Source: Opisthorchis felineus (Eukaryota; Platyhelminthes; Trematoda; Opisthorchiida; Opisthorchiidae). From it: 64,000 bases of DNA. Below the pieces are notes generated by a model, which saw nothing but the letters and a program-made list of their open reading frames with translations, ran no database searches and was not told where the DNA came from. The stretch spans positions 522,383 through 586,382 of the forward strand of contig SJOL01010838.1 of the NCBI GenBank assembly GCA_004794785.1. The letters are read 5' to 3'. The position numbers were made by a program, and so were the translations under genes. Within the stretch, counting starts at the first letter, position 1. Every line of letters begins with the position of its first letter. Below are positions 1-13,889 of the stretch, piece by piece.

Positions 1-3000
1 GTTCAACTTGACCGGCTGGATGACGCCAACTCTGCTGCTTCACCAGATCTGATGTTCTGGTCCATCATTTTCAACCATTTACACTCTTCTTGTCATGTGT
101 CTAACAGGAAGCCTCTTGTTTTGCCCTCCCTCGCCTTGTTTTTGCCCGCCACCTTCAAATCCTACCGACCTGATCTTGCTCGATGTTCTCTCCAAAAAAA
201 CATAGCAACTGTGCCTCCCTGCCCGTGCCGGTTTAGTGATGACCACGTCTACATCGGATAACGCCCCCCGCCTATGACGCTGTCCCTTTTCCCAAAATCC
301 CTGTACCCACAATCCCCGCCAGTCATGCCTTTATTCTGACTGTAACCTGATGATCATGCCTGACGGCATGCCAAAGACAAGTTGGGAATAAACATTATTA
401 ATTATTATTATAACTATTCTGCAGTGTGATATTCAAAGCACGGGAAAATTGGTGTGGGATCGGCAGACATTTTCTTGGGGTACTTGGGGGCGGTGTGGGT
501 GAGCCACGAGGTAGCGACTGTATGACTTGGAGACCTCCCTATGAGCAAATAACCCGTCAGTGCGCCCCACTTGAATGCGTTAACTGAAGCAGGTAAATGG
601 TGCTGGAATTAAAGCCCATACTTCGCACTATGGATGCTACTGCTGCGACTGCGTGCAACAGATTCGTTTTTAGGTTTTCGGCTCAGGCGGGATGCAGCGA
701 GCAACTACTAGAGAAACTCGGCCACAAATATTTTTCAAACAGCGAACTCCTAATTTCACCCCACCTTCATTTCGCTGCATACAAGAGACCACAGCTTACC
801 TCAGTCTCAGCCTAAAACTTTTTCAACATTCCGCGTACCACTGTCGAATGTTACTGGCCTTAGTCAGCATAACTAATATGCGGGGTCATGAACTCAAGTC
901 TCATTATCATCCTGGTCCTCTGGATCGTCGATGTCACTTCACTCAGAATATGTCAGCGATGAAACTTCCCACCGGGGGATAAATTGGACGCACCGAGACC
1001 GATTCTGTTCGAACAAGCACAAAATTTTCAAACCCGACCGTTTTATTCCTGCCACCCACTCCAGGCAAAACCCGATTCACTGCTGCTCCCCCATGTGAGA
1101 TGGTAGGAGCATCGGTTAAACAATCACACAAAACCAAGACAATCAAATGGAGACTGTCCCAGATACAAAATATCCATATTCCAGACCACCGTCGTCTCGG
1201 CTGAGACCATACACACTTGCGTTAGGCCCAGGATATCCAAACCTAGAACAACTATTTTTTGCAGACAGCATTAGCCGGGTCGTTGAGGGAGGAAAGCCTG
1301 TTACATATGACGGTGCAACGAGGCCCTGATTATGACTGGCCCAGTCCACCTGTGGAACGCCCCCACAGACGCGGATCTATTGGTTTAGCCGCAACGGGAA
1401 CTCACCAAGTTAATGAACGAGTTTTTTATATAGAAAACTGCTGCATGATTTCCAAATGTCACCAACTCTAGATCCCGTTGGCAGTTCGGAACATCGAGGC
1501 TTAATTCCGCTGGCAGTCTCACTGCCTGTACAGGTTGACCTAGATAGCACCCAGGATACAGTCGCAACTTACACTCCTGATGTCGCAAGAATTCAGCTTG
1601 CCCTTGTTTCTCGATAGCTTACCTATGAAAACACGCAGACCAGCAAACAACGGTGCATGATCATAGATTTTAGACCTACTCTACACGACAGCCATGCATC
1701 AGTGAACAACATACTTTAGGGATCAGTATTGCACTAGGTCATACGGTTGGCAAACATAGATCACAGAGGACCACAACCTGACGTAAGCCAGCTTTTGCTG
1801 AATTCTTCTCTTTCCGTTTAAAGCCGCGCTCTTTATTTGAGTGAGCTCACAGGTTCTACGTTTTCGGAAAACTTGAGACAAGAGCTTTTCAGCCGAACAG
1901 GCCAACGAATAGTAATAACGACAAACAGCGAAGACCAAACACCGTCTTCTGAGAATCACCCTTATCGAGCCAACCAAAATGAAGAATTTCACCTATAAAA
2001 GGCAGTTTATCGGGAATTTTCCGATCTAGGCAAATACTCAATCACGCCAGACACAGTAGAATAGGCACGCATCCCATGCTAACCACGTCATAGTCCTTTT
2101 CATGGCTAAACGTTCGACTTATTCATTTTCCGCCCATATCAATAACTTTTTGAAGTATATCCAGAGCAGGAACAAGATTGATAAATGCGATCAACTTTTC
2201 ACGAGGTCTTGTTAGGCAGGACCTAAAAGACCGTCTAAGCATGCGGATGCATATATCGAGCTGCAGTATTCGTCCTAAGTATTACCGGTACACCGGCTAA
2301 GTTTACTAGTTGGAGCTCCTCCATGTTACTACTTGTTCGAAATTTGTAAGTGGACACAACCGTTACTACTTTCCGGCCAACCGTGAAGGCCTCCCCTTAA
2401 TGTAGAAAAAATAAAAAACATCGTAAGGGGTTACGAAAATTGGTCAGCAGGGACTCACATCAAAGCCGAACAGAGGTTACTCGGACCCGGAATGTTTGTT
2501 GTGTTGAGCCGTTCCAGCTCACACGAAGTCATTTCCACTGTTATAAATACGTCCGCGTTACTTGAGACGGTCGCAACCGCTTTGGGAGAGGGAATCAAGC
2601 CTTGTGGTGTGCCAGAGCACAGATGAAACCCTTTGCACTTTTTCCACGTCTTCTAGCGCCATCTGTCCCACGCATACAGTTCTTGCTGTCCGCTTTGTTG
2701 TTTGTGCGTGGACTTAACCAAAATTGCAAAAATTCATAGCACCAAGGCTGACTTGCGTGTCAATCACGTTGTAAACCTCTCCCCTGTCTGTAGTTGTAAA
2801 TTAAAGCACATGTTCCTGACATACTTGCATCGTGGAAAATATATGAAAGTTGAGATATGTCTGCGGTTGATTCAGGCCTTATATTTTCTTATGACCATGT
2901 TTAACGAGGATGGCAAGCCTCAAACTTCAGTTTCGACAGCTGCTCCCCTGGAGTGGCACGTGATCCACCTCTATTTTGGAGAAATCATCCTTTATACTGG

Positions 3001-6000
3001 GCCGCTTATTTTCAACGTAGTAATCTTTCCGTGTAATTTTTGCGCACAATACACCACGTGATGCTCATTCATCTTGACATATTATGCTACTACATTACCA
3101 CTATACCATTGTGCTCCTACACCATTATTCGTGAATGGCTCGTGTGACGTAGTTCAAATATACTCATTTACGTGATAGTTCCCATCGTTTTGCTGGACCA
3201 TTCTCGCCCGGCAAAAATTAACCCCACCTGCTGTCATCGCAGTGTGCGGCAGTGACGGTGAGGGTCCCTCTATGAATAGCGAAGGGATGTTTATGTGCCA
3301 ATAGAATGTGTGCAGTGGAGGAGCTTCGGTGGGCGGGAATCAAACGGCCAACCGCAGGTTGCTTTCGCCTATTGCCAACCGCTAGACAGAGTAGCAAATC
3401 CCTACCGCTGCATACAAAAAGTAATTTTAGCTCGTTTAGATTCTTTGTCCCGTGTGGATGGTGGGCTATTGTAAACACATACAAAATGTTTTCCTGTTCG
3501 AGATGTCGAAGCTTGTCATTGGCATGCTTGTTGCGCTTTGGAAGTCGCTCCAGAAAACAAAGTCAGGTGTCCTCTGTTTATAGGCGCATACCCTCACCTG
3601 TTTGCTCGCCGTGTGCTCTAGACGGCCCAGGAAATAGAATAAACCCTCGCTATTAAATCTTGTGCCAGCCACTCGTTAGTTTCGTTACGACAGCTAAATT
3701 TCCAAAACAACATCCTCAGTTGCGCACTTCGAAATTGGGTTCCCACATATGCGCTGAGTGCTCTCAAGCATGGTACAGTGTGCTCAGTCAGTTTTCGGTT
3801 TAATCACAGGCATACGTGTAGATTGAATAAACAGTCCAATCCCTCGACTACCTAAACCATCCCTTTTGTTCACTTGTGGGTCAAGGGAGTTAAATTGATC
3901 AGCGACACTGGTGGGCCTCGGGACAATGTTTCTACTGTGTGGTGCCCAACTTACCCTACGGGTGACATTATTGGTTCACTACGGCGCTGAGAACTATGCC
4001 TCAGCGGTCTTTTTTATTTGCAGTGCACTAAAATCAGGGTTGTTAGCTGATGAACTTACCGCCGCATTTTCTGTGTCACCGCTGCGTTATTTACTGGTAT
4101 CAACTGCTACCTTCTGATAATTGATCATTGGAAACTGAGGTACGCGCGCCAAACAGAGGCCGGCGATGCTTCTAACCGTGCGGGATTTAACTTCTCACTC
4201 TTTTGGGTAAGGCGATGTTTCCGCAAAAGCAATCAGTTCTCCTATGAGTATGCCATTGGAGTTGACGTTCTCGACCCACACTATGAATTGCAGCTCCGAT
4301 TGTAATAGAGTTTCTCCTTGATGCATCGTTTTTGGGACCAGATTTTGAAGTCTTAGTTGTCCGTTTCACTACCAGGATTATTAGCGATGGCTACCGATAT
4401 CCGATCATATACTTTCGCCAACTGCGAGAGTAGACCTCTGGCATTTTGAGTGATGAACCCAACCAAACTTGAAAACGGTTCACCTTGTTGCCTACAGGAG
4501 CATATTAGCGTTGCTTGAAACCGATGCCACAAGAGTCCCACTTACCTTCTTTTGCGCACGCGTAATAAGAGGCCAAAGTACAAGAGAGCCGCATATCAAT
4601 GTATTTCTTCTATTTTTTCAGCTTTGAGTTATACGTATATGGAACGATTCACCTCTTGCGTTTCCACTACGGCCTTGCTTTGTCGCAGCTGTTTTCAAGT
4701 TATTTCAACTTTCCGGCAAGTGTCTTATTACTCGTCATACAGGCATCAAAGATAAGGCACAGTTCGTTTTCTTTATAGTACTTCATTTGAGCATCATCCA
4801 CACTGTGTAGGACACCCTTTATAGCGCCTTTAGAACTAATTGTTGGTTGATAATGTTTTACTGCCTTTCAGCAAAGGAATCACTTAACGAGCAGTATGTC
4901 CTTGCCGAGTGATGCACTTATTCTGAAGCTCTCACAGTAAAGTCCGTACAACACATTTATGCCCGTACTAACCTTATCTGTCACAGTATATCTGGAATAT
5001 TTGGATTGCAATGTTGCTGCGCATTTTACCCATCCCAGGAAGACACTCGTTTCACATTAGTTTGTTCACCGCCTTAGAATTGTTAGCAACTACAAAAGGG
5101 GTTTTTGTATGGTTGATACAACTTTGAGGTATCGAGGATTCTGGGTGTTCTCTAGTGACTCAAGCCATCAAAGGAAAAATTACAAACACGCGAACATCGA
5201 CGCAAAATATCTGACAGCTAGCACTCAGTCGTGAGTATGAAAAAACCTACATTATGGACGCAACCGTCTAGATGGATTTTGAATGCCTTTTAATGGTACA
5301 CTTTCATGCCGAGGCAACCGTTGGTCAGATTTTCGATTGCTTTTGAACCTTTTCGAAGTGAAAAGCAAGGTGAACCACGTGAGAGCTGCAGCAAACGCCC
5401 TCGGCCATCTCGATGAATAGGATCGTGAAGATGAGGGGAAGGCAAGATTTTTACCTAGACGAAAAACGGTTCACAGTTGCAGCAGTGTCAACTGAGTACG
5501 TTTTAGAGAGCTTTGGAAAATAAAAACAATTTAGTGTCATGCACACGGTGTAATTGGCCATTAAAAACAAAGTGCGTTATTCTGAAAATTCCCAAGATAG
5601 CGCAGGAAAGGCACTCAAAATTGCATTTGGAGATTTCCAAATAACTGCCTTGATTGTACTTCGACGAATAAATGGTTCACTTCCAGATCATTCCCGTTTG
5701 CAAAGTTCTGCTCTTTCTTTACTGTGATTATTTTGGTGAGTCAGCACTAAAAAACACTATGCTTGGGTTTTGCTAGTATTAGAACTAATCGGCGGTGTGC
5801 GTTGTTGACAGTCCCAAAATTTAAATCCCGTAACCTGAAATGCGAGGCAAGCGTGCTACCGCTACTACATTAACGCGAGTTTGACACAGTTTATTGCGTC
5901 TAAACCGGGGGAGTCCTCTGTGCTTGAGAGATGAAATTGTTTTGTTCGCCGACTCAAGCCTGGTAACCCATTTTAAGGTAGAGACGCCAGAATAATCGCA

Positions 6001-9000
6001 CCGAGCCAGCAGGAGTACCATCTAAATGAGGGTGGTGTAAACGTAAATGCTACGGGTCACGCAACGGCTTCAACCTATTAAAAGGTTTTGGAGACGCTGA
6101 CGTTCTCGACAGGTGCTTTATTCTGTTGGAGGTTATTCCGATCGTCACTCTCACGGCACTCTCGCAGCCAGGATTTTGACCCTTGCAATCACAGTTCCCC
6201 TCCAATAGCGGATTACGAAGTGATGTCTGTTGCAATGAGATGCTCACCACCGCTGAGATTTTCAGCCTTGATCCAGCCGTTTTGTTATTTACGTGGTACA
6301 GTCGACATACTTGGCAGCACACAACGCTATCGGCAGCAAGCCATCGGGAGTTTAAATTCGAAAAGAAAACTAGGTATCGATGACCAGGTTCTTTTCATTT
6401 CTTGCGCATAGAAAAAGATTGCAACTTTTTGACAATCTGCTTTTGATTCCGAAGCAGTTGCGCACATAGGTGTCTTTTGGTTTGGTACCAAATGGTGGTG
6501 ATAACATGACGGGTTTGAAGATGGAAGCAAAAGGACATTAAATGGCATTACACATTGAATTGGTTGAGTTTTTGGCCTGTCTTGCATGTTATTTTTTGCT
6601 TTACTCCATGTTTTTTTACACAGAATTAGTTTATCTTCAACTTTTGTATTTTCGCTGCAGACAAGCGAGAAATAACTGAAAGCTGGTGACAAAATTATTC
6701 TCTTTTGCTACATCGAGGGTACGGCTATCTGTGAAAAGTTTAGTTCACTCTGAAATGTTAGTCCCGGGACGATTTTTCAAGCTGTTTTACGCTGGCCAGA
6801 TTTTTTGAATTTGTCAGTCGCTGGTATGGATCCACTTCGCGTATGAACGTCACGGTGTCCTTGATCAAAACAACTTCAGCTGGCAGTGAGGTTCCTGTCG
6901 ATATTGCTCTAAGTGAGGGGAATTGCTCTCAACAAAACAAACAAATACACATTTGTTTCAGTGCTAGCAGGTTGTGCTTAGTTAGGTAACGGTCATGAGA
7001 GTTCTCCATCCTAATTGACCGGATTCTGCAGTATTTGTTGGGCGACAATTTTAAGTCTGCGATATCCATGGCTGTAAATGTTTGTCAATCCCATCCACAT
7101 TTTAGAAGTTTCAGATGATATGTCTCTGGTCTTTTTTGCGACACTTGTTTTCGTCAGTTCGATGAAGGTTACGAGCCGATCCTAGACAAAGCCCAACGAG
7201 GCCATTGTACGCCTGATATTGTTTCATTATTTCAAATTTCTATGGCTTCCTGTCGACAAATCTGGACCTCGTAAGTGCTTTTTTCGTCATTAGCTCGATA
7301 GTGTCAGCGAAAACAAGGATATTGGCTTATTACGTCACAAAATAACTTCCGCATCTGAATCAACGACCTACAGACGTTTTGAATCACAGACGTTGCAAAT
7401 ATTTCGTTAATTTTGGATTGATTTACACTATTTTATTTCTAATCCCACGTTGCTTGAGGTAGCCCGCCTCCGGAGTCAACTTGTCACGCTTTCAGTTTGC
7501 AGGAAAGGGTGCCATATGTTTATCTTTTGCATGTACTAGTAATTGAAACCAAGGTTGATAAGAGATCGTCAGCGTACGGGTTAACTAATTTAGGACACCA
7601 AGCTGCCAATTGTGACACTCCGCGTAGGATAAAATGTGAACAAATAGGGCTGCACCGCTTTTTCTGCAAACCTTTTTCGCCAAGAGACTTCAGAGGTAGT
7701 TGAGTGAATTTCCACCCATCCCAGTTAGAGCATTTCACTTAGTAGTAATCCGTATTATTCTTCATAAAATTCTATGGGGAAATCTAAGCAAATACGTCAA
7801 ACAAAGTAGAAGCGCCAGGAAGGGGCGTCCGGTTTTATGCGAGAATAATAAGATTACTGATATGCAAGTCTCCTTTCTGAAGCTGCTTTGGTTGTTACAT
7901 AGGGTGATAAAGCACGCGGTTAGCTCTCCTAGCAGTTAAATCACTAGGTGCGTCCTGATTTCACTGTGATTTGTGGCGCGGTTACAGGTCTCTAGTTCTG
8001 AAAGAGAGCTGTCTCCACCCTTTAAAATGAGCATTACGCGACAGCATTTCCAGGCGTAATCAAACATTCTTGATGAATCGCTAACCAATAATAACATTGA
8101 AAGGTGAACTAACAGGGTTTCTGTGAGTTTTGTGCACACGATAATAAGTAAGAGACCTAAATATGCTTTACGGAATAAGAACGTGCAACTGGTTTCCGAA
8201 GAAAATCACGTAAGAAGGAGACTATCATAAAACTACTGGTAAACAAAGAGGCCATCATGGTATTAAGAGACACTGGAAAGTCCAAACAACCGCAATGTGA
8301 TGTTCTCAACTAGAAGTCAAGCAATCGTGACCCAGCTTCAAAATTCGTCATCTAATTCACCACGACGCTGAAGAATCTGCAGGCAACATGCGAGATAACT
8401 AGCCGGGAACGATGGAGGATGAAGGTCCATGGTACCAGCATTTCACAATTCCACGGACCCCCAAGGTTGCACGAAGAGATAAACCCAATCCAACCAGTAG
8501 TTTCACTTCCAAAAACTTTATCCCACAAGTTAGCAAAATAGTTTTGGAGGAGATTGCAAAAATTGATTTCTTGATCGAAACACCCAATCAGCTATTTTGG
8601 CTACTTTCCACGGAAACCATGAAAAGTCAGTATAAAAGGTGAAGAAATCATGCTTTCATTGGGTATCACATTTGTCTTCACTTTAATCAACCGGAACTTC
8701 GCCAGAGAAATAATAGGTGAACTACTTTGGAATAATTCGAACACGAAGGGAACCATGAAACCAAAAAGTTTATGCCAGGTGTTGGACTTTTGCAAGGATA
8801 CATACCTTTGATTTGATAGACAAATATATCAACAACTGAGGGAAACTTTATGGAAAACTTAAGTGTCGGGATTTTTTATTGACGCGGTTACGCAAAAGTA
8901 GCAGGTGGTGTACTACCCGTCATCAATTCAGAGTTATGGATCCGGTTCTCATGAAAATGGGCTCAATACACAATAAACATAGTCTGCTCATCACCAAGTT

Positions 9001-12000
9001 TAAAGCATCAAGTTAAAAATCAAACTATAGGAAAATAATAAGCTAACTTTAGTGGACGTTTTGGTGAACAAAGATGTAGAGTGGACCTTGGAAACATGCG
9101 CGTACCACAACGGAACAAATGCCGATTAAATACTGAACTACAACAAGAAGCACCCAATGAACCACAAGAAGAGTTATATAATCCCTGTTCGAAAGGGCGG
9201 GGACAAATTGCGGCATTACGGATTTATGGAAAAATAAAGAGAACCATTTATGCGGGCATTCCAGATCGGTGGGTATAAGAGGAATAATATCATAATATAT
9301 CATATCATATATCATAATATAATAAAAGTTGATAAAAGATACCTCAACATAAACATTAAGAACAAGCGACCAGAAGGATAGCTTTCGTTAATTCAAGTCT
9401 ATAGCTAAGCACAGCCACACTATCAGCCAAAAATGAATCCCTCTAGCCAAAAAACCCGTATGTAGCGTTACGAAAACTGCTCTCGAGACCAAAGCCTAAT
9501 CAACGCAAAACCAATAGGAACAATGTGATATACCAATATACAATATACTGCAACTAATGCAACAATTTCTACGCTAGACAAACTGGGAGGAAATTATTCA
9601 AACGAATAAGGGAGTTCAAGGCGGACATCGTGGATATGACCCCCTATCCTAGGTATCCACATATGAATATCAAGAAGATAACAAGTTCAATCTGGAAAAT
9701 GCAAAAATCTTCGGAGATGGATAAAGTTGACACGGAAGTGAATTTCTGGAAGCATGGTGTTCCACGACGGGTTCGATTAACTGACAAGCTGATGAACCAA
9801 TATCTCAGCCGAAATACACGGAGAGCCGAATATTTAATTTAAATCCTAGAAACAAAAAATTCCCAGAGTCAGATCAGCAGAGGTCACATATTGGAACACA
9901 CAGAGATCAAGGACAATCTTTTAGGTGCGTCCTTGTAGGTGGGTAAAACAGATTACCGGTTGAAACTGGGGTGCCAAAGGCATTTTGTATTTTCCGGTTT
10001 ATTCTTGTAGAGACGGAAGCCATACGAGAGGTATTCCACTGATAATTTATGGAGGATAATGCAAGCAGCCGTTTGTAAGCTAAGTGGGGTAGCACCGTCT
10101 GGTACAGGTTGAGGAACACAAGACAAATTTGTAGATCTTGACAAAGGTGCCTGTGAAGCGCCCCAGTGCCAAACGCATTTTTGATTTGTCATGTTGTAAC
10201 TGTAGTTGGCTTAGTCCTTCTTGGGGGACCTTGGATATTTCATTATGAAAAATCCATGACACCTGTTGTTTGAACAGAATTCACCTTGGTGTGTGCGGGG
10301 CATCTAGTTTGAAGAAGATATCACGAGAAACGCATCGCAATCTGGCAGGACAAACAGAAGACATTTATAGCTAAGTAGACACCACAGTGGTCTCAGGTAC
10401 CAAGCTATCATTTATTAACCAAGGTTTTTTGGTACCAGTCGACAGCCTATGAGTTTTTGCATTAAATAATTCAGGTTTCACTAATTTTTGCAGATTTTTG
10501 GTCACCACGGGCGGTCCTCTTGGCGTTTTCTTGAAAATCAGGGCGAAGGCCGCAGTGCTACTTAAGACTGTTACATTGCTTCAGTGTTGCTTTTTAGGTA
10601 GGCACATTGGGGGCAGCGTAGCTGCGTTCTTGTTGGGTTTCGACTTGGATCCCACCCGAGAGTCCGGATTTGTTTCTTTCAATAGGACCGCATCAGTGGT
10701 TTGATGGAAAAATATTATTTTACGTTGTATTCGTTTTGTGTGCAAACAATGAGTGTCCGGCAAGTTGTAGTCACACTACGAGGCGATGAGCTCGATGAGA
10801 AGACTGCTTAATTTTTGCGGCTGGGTTGAGCCTGTGTTTTTTAACCACACCCCAAGCAAAAATGGAGTTTGGGCTGTTAGATGTTTTTGAATTTTACGGG
10901 TTGATACTTGAGTGCTTCTAAAATGTGAGTGTATTGTTTTTCGTCGTGTGTCTGGGGCTTGTGATGGGTAGCTTAAGTACAACAAACTCTGTAGATAGAA
11001 TAGAAAATCAGAGCCTAAATTGGCTCAAATATAAGATACTGCATCTGCAGCGGATCCAGCTTTGGTATGAACGACAAGATGCACTCGACTGTTTGCCCCC
11101 TACTTCTCGATTACACAACTAGCCAAAAGCAACTAACCAATAATTTAATGCCGCATTAGAGTGCGCGGGACAGATCTGAACCACGTGATATGCCGGACAA
11201 CGGTTTAGTATACCCCATTAGAGGTGCAAAAAACATGCTTATCGTGGCCAAGGTACCATCAACTAATGCCAGAACTTATTTTACGAAATACGATCAAAAG
11301 CACTGACGTAGATGCATCATGATGGCCACGTCTTATGGGTTAGGGATCGGATGAAAGCCAGTCCAGTTGATATTTTCCTCACGCAGACCGCAAGTTTTGC
11401 TGAACTTGATTGTATCTGGGAATCCGTGGTAAAAGAGGAAGCGGATCAGTTCTGAGTAGACCAGGAAAGGTGAGAACGACAGAAAAGTCTTAGATTACAC
11501 GGAGCAGTCAATCGAGCAACCTGGAGGGCGTGGGTTTCAAAGTTCCTCATTTTGCGGATTGGGGTCGTATGGTGAGGAGTTAGTTTACTTGAAGTGCGTA
11601 AAGAACACGTCTGTGGTGATTGGTCGATGGGTTTTTCGTCGGTTGGTAGTAGGAGAGTGCCCGATATGGCCCTCGCTTAGCCCGTATCAGCAGAAGCTCA
11701 ATCCCGGTCATTTATATATATGGATAGTTTAGACAAGATTGTGGAGGGGAGGACAGGCAAAATAAGTCAACAGGAACGGGAACTTAAGGGAGGCCCAAAC
11801 CCGTGGAGCGAACTAAGAAATCCCCAAAGTAGTGCAAGAGTGCAAGCCAAGTATAGCAAAAGTGCAGTTGAACTTGAGATTTGGATGTTTTTTAAACTAT
11901 AACCGGATAGCGAAGATTTACGGCACTTTTTACAAATACGGACACTGAAGTTGATGGTCGGTGTTTGAGAACGAAGCAAGGATTTAAGTTTGTGCAGTCA

Positions 12001-13889
12001 AAGATCGAAACGGAGCAGTTGTAAGTTACCATGACAACGGCAGAATTGTTGTCTTTATTACACCATGGTGTGTGAGGATCGGATAGCGAAAACTGAGTGA
12101 ATTTAAAATAGAAGGATTTATTTTATGAGGTAGGACTACTGTGACTGATGAGGTAAACCTAAGCGTTCTTGAAGCTCAACCGATAAAGGAAAGGCAGGAG
12201 CGGGATAAAAGAAGCAATTAAAGGAGCATCCCAAATAGGTAAATCCTTGGTATGGTAGCCTAAGCCAGGCACCACGTCTGGCCTATTTTTTACACCTGAC
12301 TTTGGGCTTCTAGTTTTGCCTTTTCATAGGCACAAAACAAGTGGACTCGAAAATTTGTTCATTGAACAGCGAACTTCGTTGCTCTTAAAGATTGGCGGTG
12401 TTACTGGCCGCTGTATGGAGTCATTATTTGCAAGTATTGTTGTCTATGAGATTTTGCAGCACTTGTGACTTCCCGCCTCATAACGCATCAAGATTTTGTG
12501 AGGTTAACTTCGATATCTCTGCTTGCGCATTAGACTCCTAAGAAGGTAGAAACAGACAAGGAATAGAAAAAATGGAACCACACCTTTTGGTGTTTCTTGA
12601 ATCTCCCCCGTCGTTTTGTTTTTATGTCCCTTTTGTTCGTTGCTTTTATGTGAACGAATTGTGTTCTTCAGAAAACGGTTGTCAAGTCGCTAGGTGCCTG
12701 TGCATGACAGGAAGTTGCAAATGTCTGCGGAAAGCCAAATGCGCCGCGAAAATCTCCCTAACACTGACGAGGCTAAATAGAATAGGACCAATGGGGAAGC
12801 GGAAGGTGGCCAACGCAGGTTGAAATTCTGCCGGAACATGTTAGCGCATAAATGAGCACTGGTACCAGTTATTTGCATATTGCTCACTTACCGAAGTCTG
12901 TCGCCAAATTCCTAAGGTTTCAGCTCAATACCACCCCAACCAATGGTACACATAAAAAGTGCTCCAGAATGCTGCCAAATGACACCGTCGTATTGGTGGT
13001 ATGTATCCTAGCGATTTTCAATCACATATGTGGATTACATTGCTGCCGTTCTCAAAACGACCATGAACACAGATTAGAAAATGATTAAAAATTAAAACAA
13101 GATTTCTCCGGCCGTGGGTGATGTGACTACGAAAACTGTAGTGGAACACAAAGCCAGCTCTACTGAGGCGAGTTCATTCGCCTTTTGCACAGATCCATAT
13201 GTCCAAGGCTTCATCGAGGATGTTTCACCCCTTTCAAAAGATCTTTCTGTTTTTCAACACAAGAAAACTATGTTCACAAAAGCTTTTCGCACCCCCTTGG
13301 GTTAGTGCTGCACATACCATTTCCTATTCCCCTGAACTAGAAAAAAAGTTGTGGCTTTTTAGCCCTGACTAATAGCCCAGCTCTCAGCACCACGGATCTC
13401 AAATTATACTATTTAACACAGGTTTATTGTATGCCGAGAAGGTTCGCACCTCACGTAATGCGCTCAACGGAGATTGTGCACATGTTTCAACTTGCCGTCA
13501 TCCCCCTGTCAAATGATTTCTGTCTATGCTCCTGCACGTAGTCCAAAGGAAAACCGTAAATGGCTGAAAAACATGCGACAATACCCTATTCCACGGCGCC
13601 ACTGACTCCCAGGAATGGTACCAAAGTATGCACTCCCGAGACCTCAACATCGGCCATTCTTGTTCACATATATTCCCGGCGGTTGAACTAGTACGCGGAC
13701 ACAACCAGTTTTCTGTTTAGAAGCCAAACATCCACATGCTGCAGCCGTCAAAACTTGTGGCCTCGTTTCAGTCGTCGGTGGTGTGGATCCGGCCTGTCCT
13801 ATCCCCTAAGGACTTTATTCCAATCTTGACAACACACTCTAGCAAGAAGCACTGTTGGGCGGCTATATGTATATTCAACCGCCACTTGA
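1..13889. other. Interval without a supportable gene
   Basis: I read both strands and found no open frame with a recognisable domain, no convincing splice-bounded exon, no tRNA and no copy of the SINE or LINE families seen further right. Open frames are short (mostly under 120 codons), start and stop at random, and overlap on both strands without codon preference. It may be intergenic or the interior of a very large intron. Short exons of an unfamiliar protein could be missed by eye. Confidence 0.5.
9286..9330. repeat. AT-rich near-palindromic patch
   Basis: About 45 bases made almost only of A and T, with repeated ATATCATA-type words on both strands, so it could fold back on itself. It looks like simple-sequence DNA. 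No gene or known element is attached to it. Confidence 0.5.

Noticed and set aside
2702..3061. 119-codon + frame
   Set aside because: No domain, no splice context and no codon bias; length is within chance for this composition.
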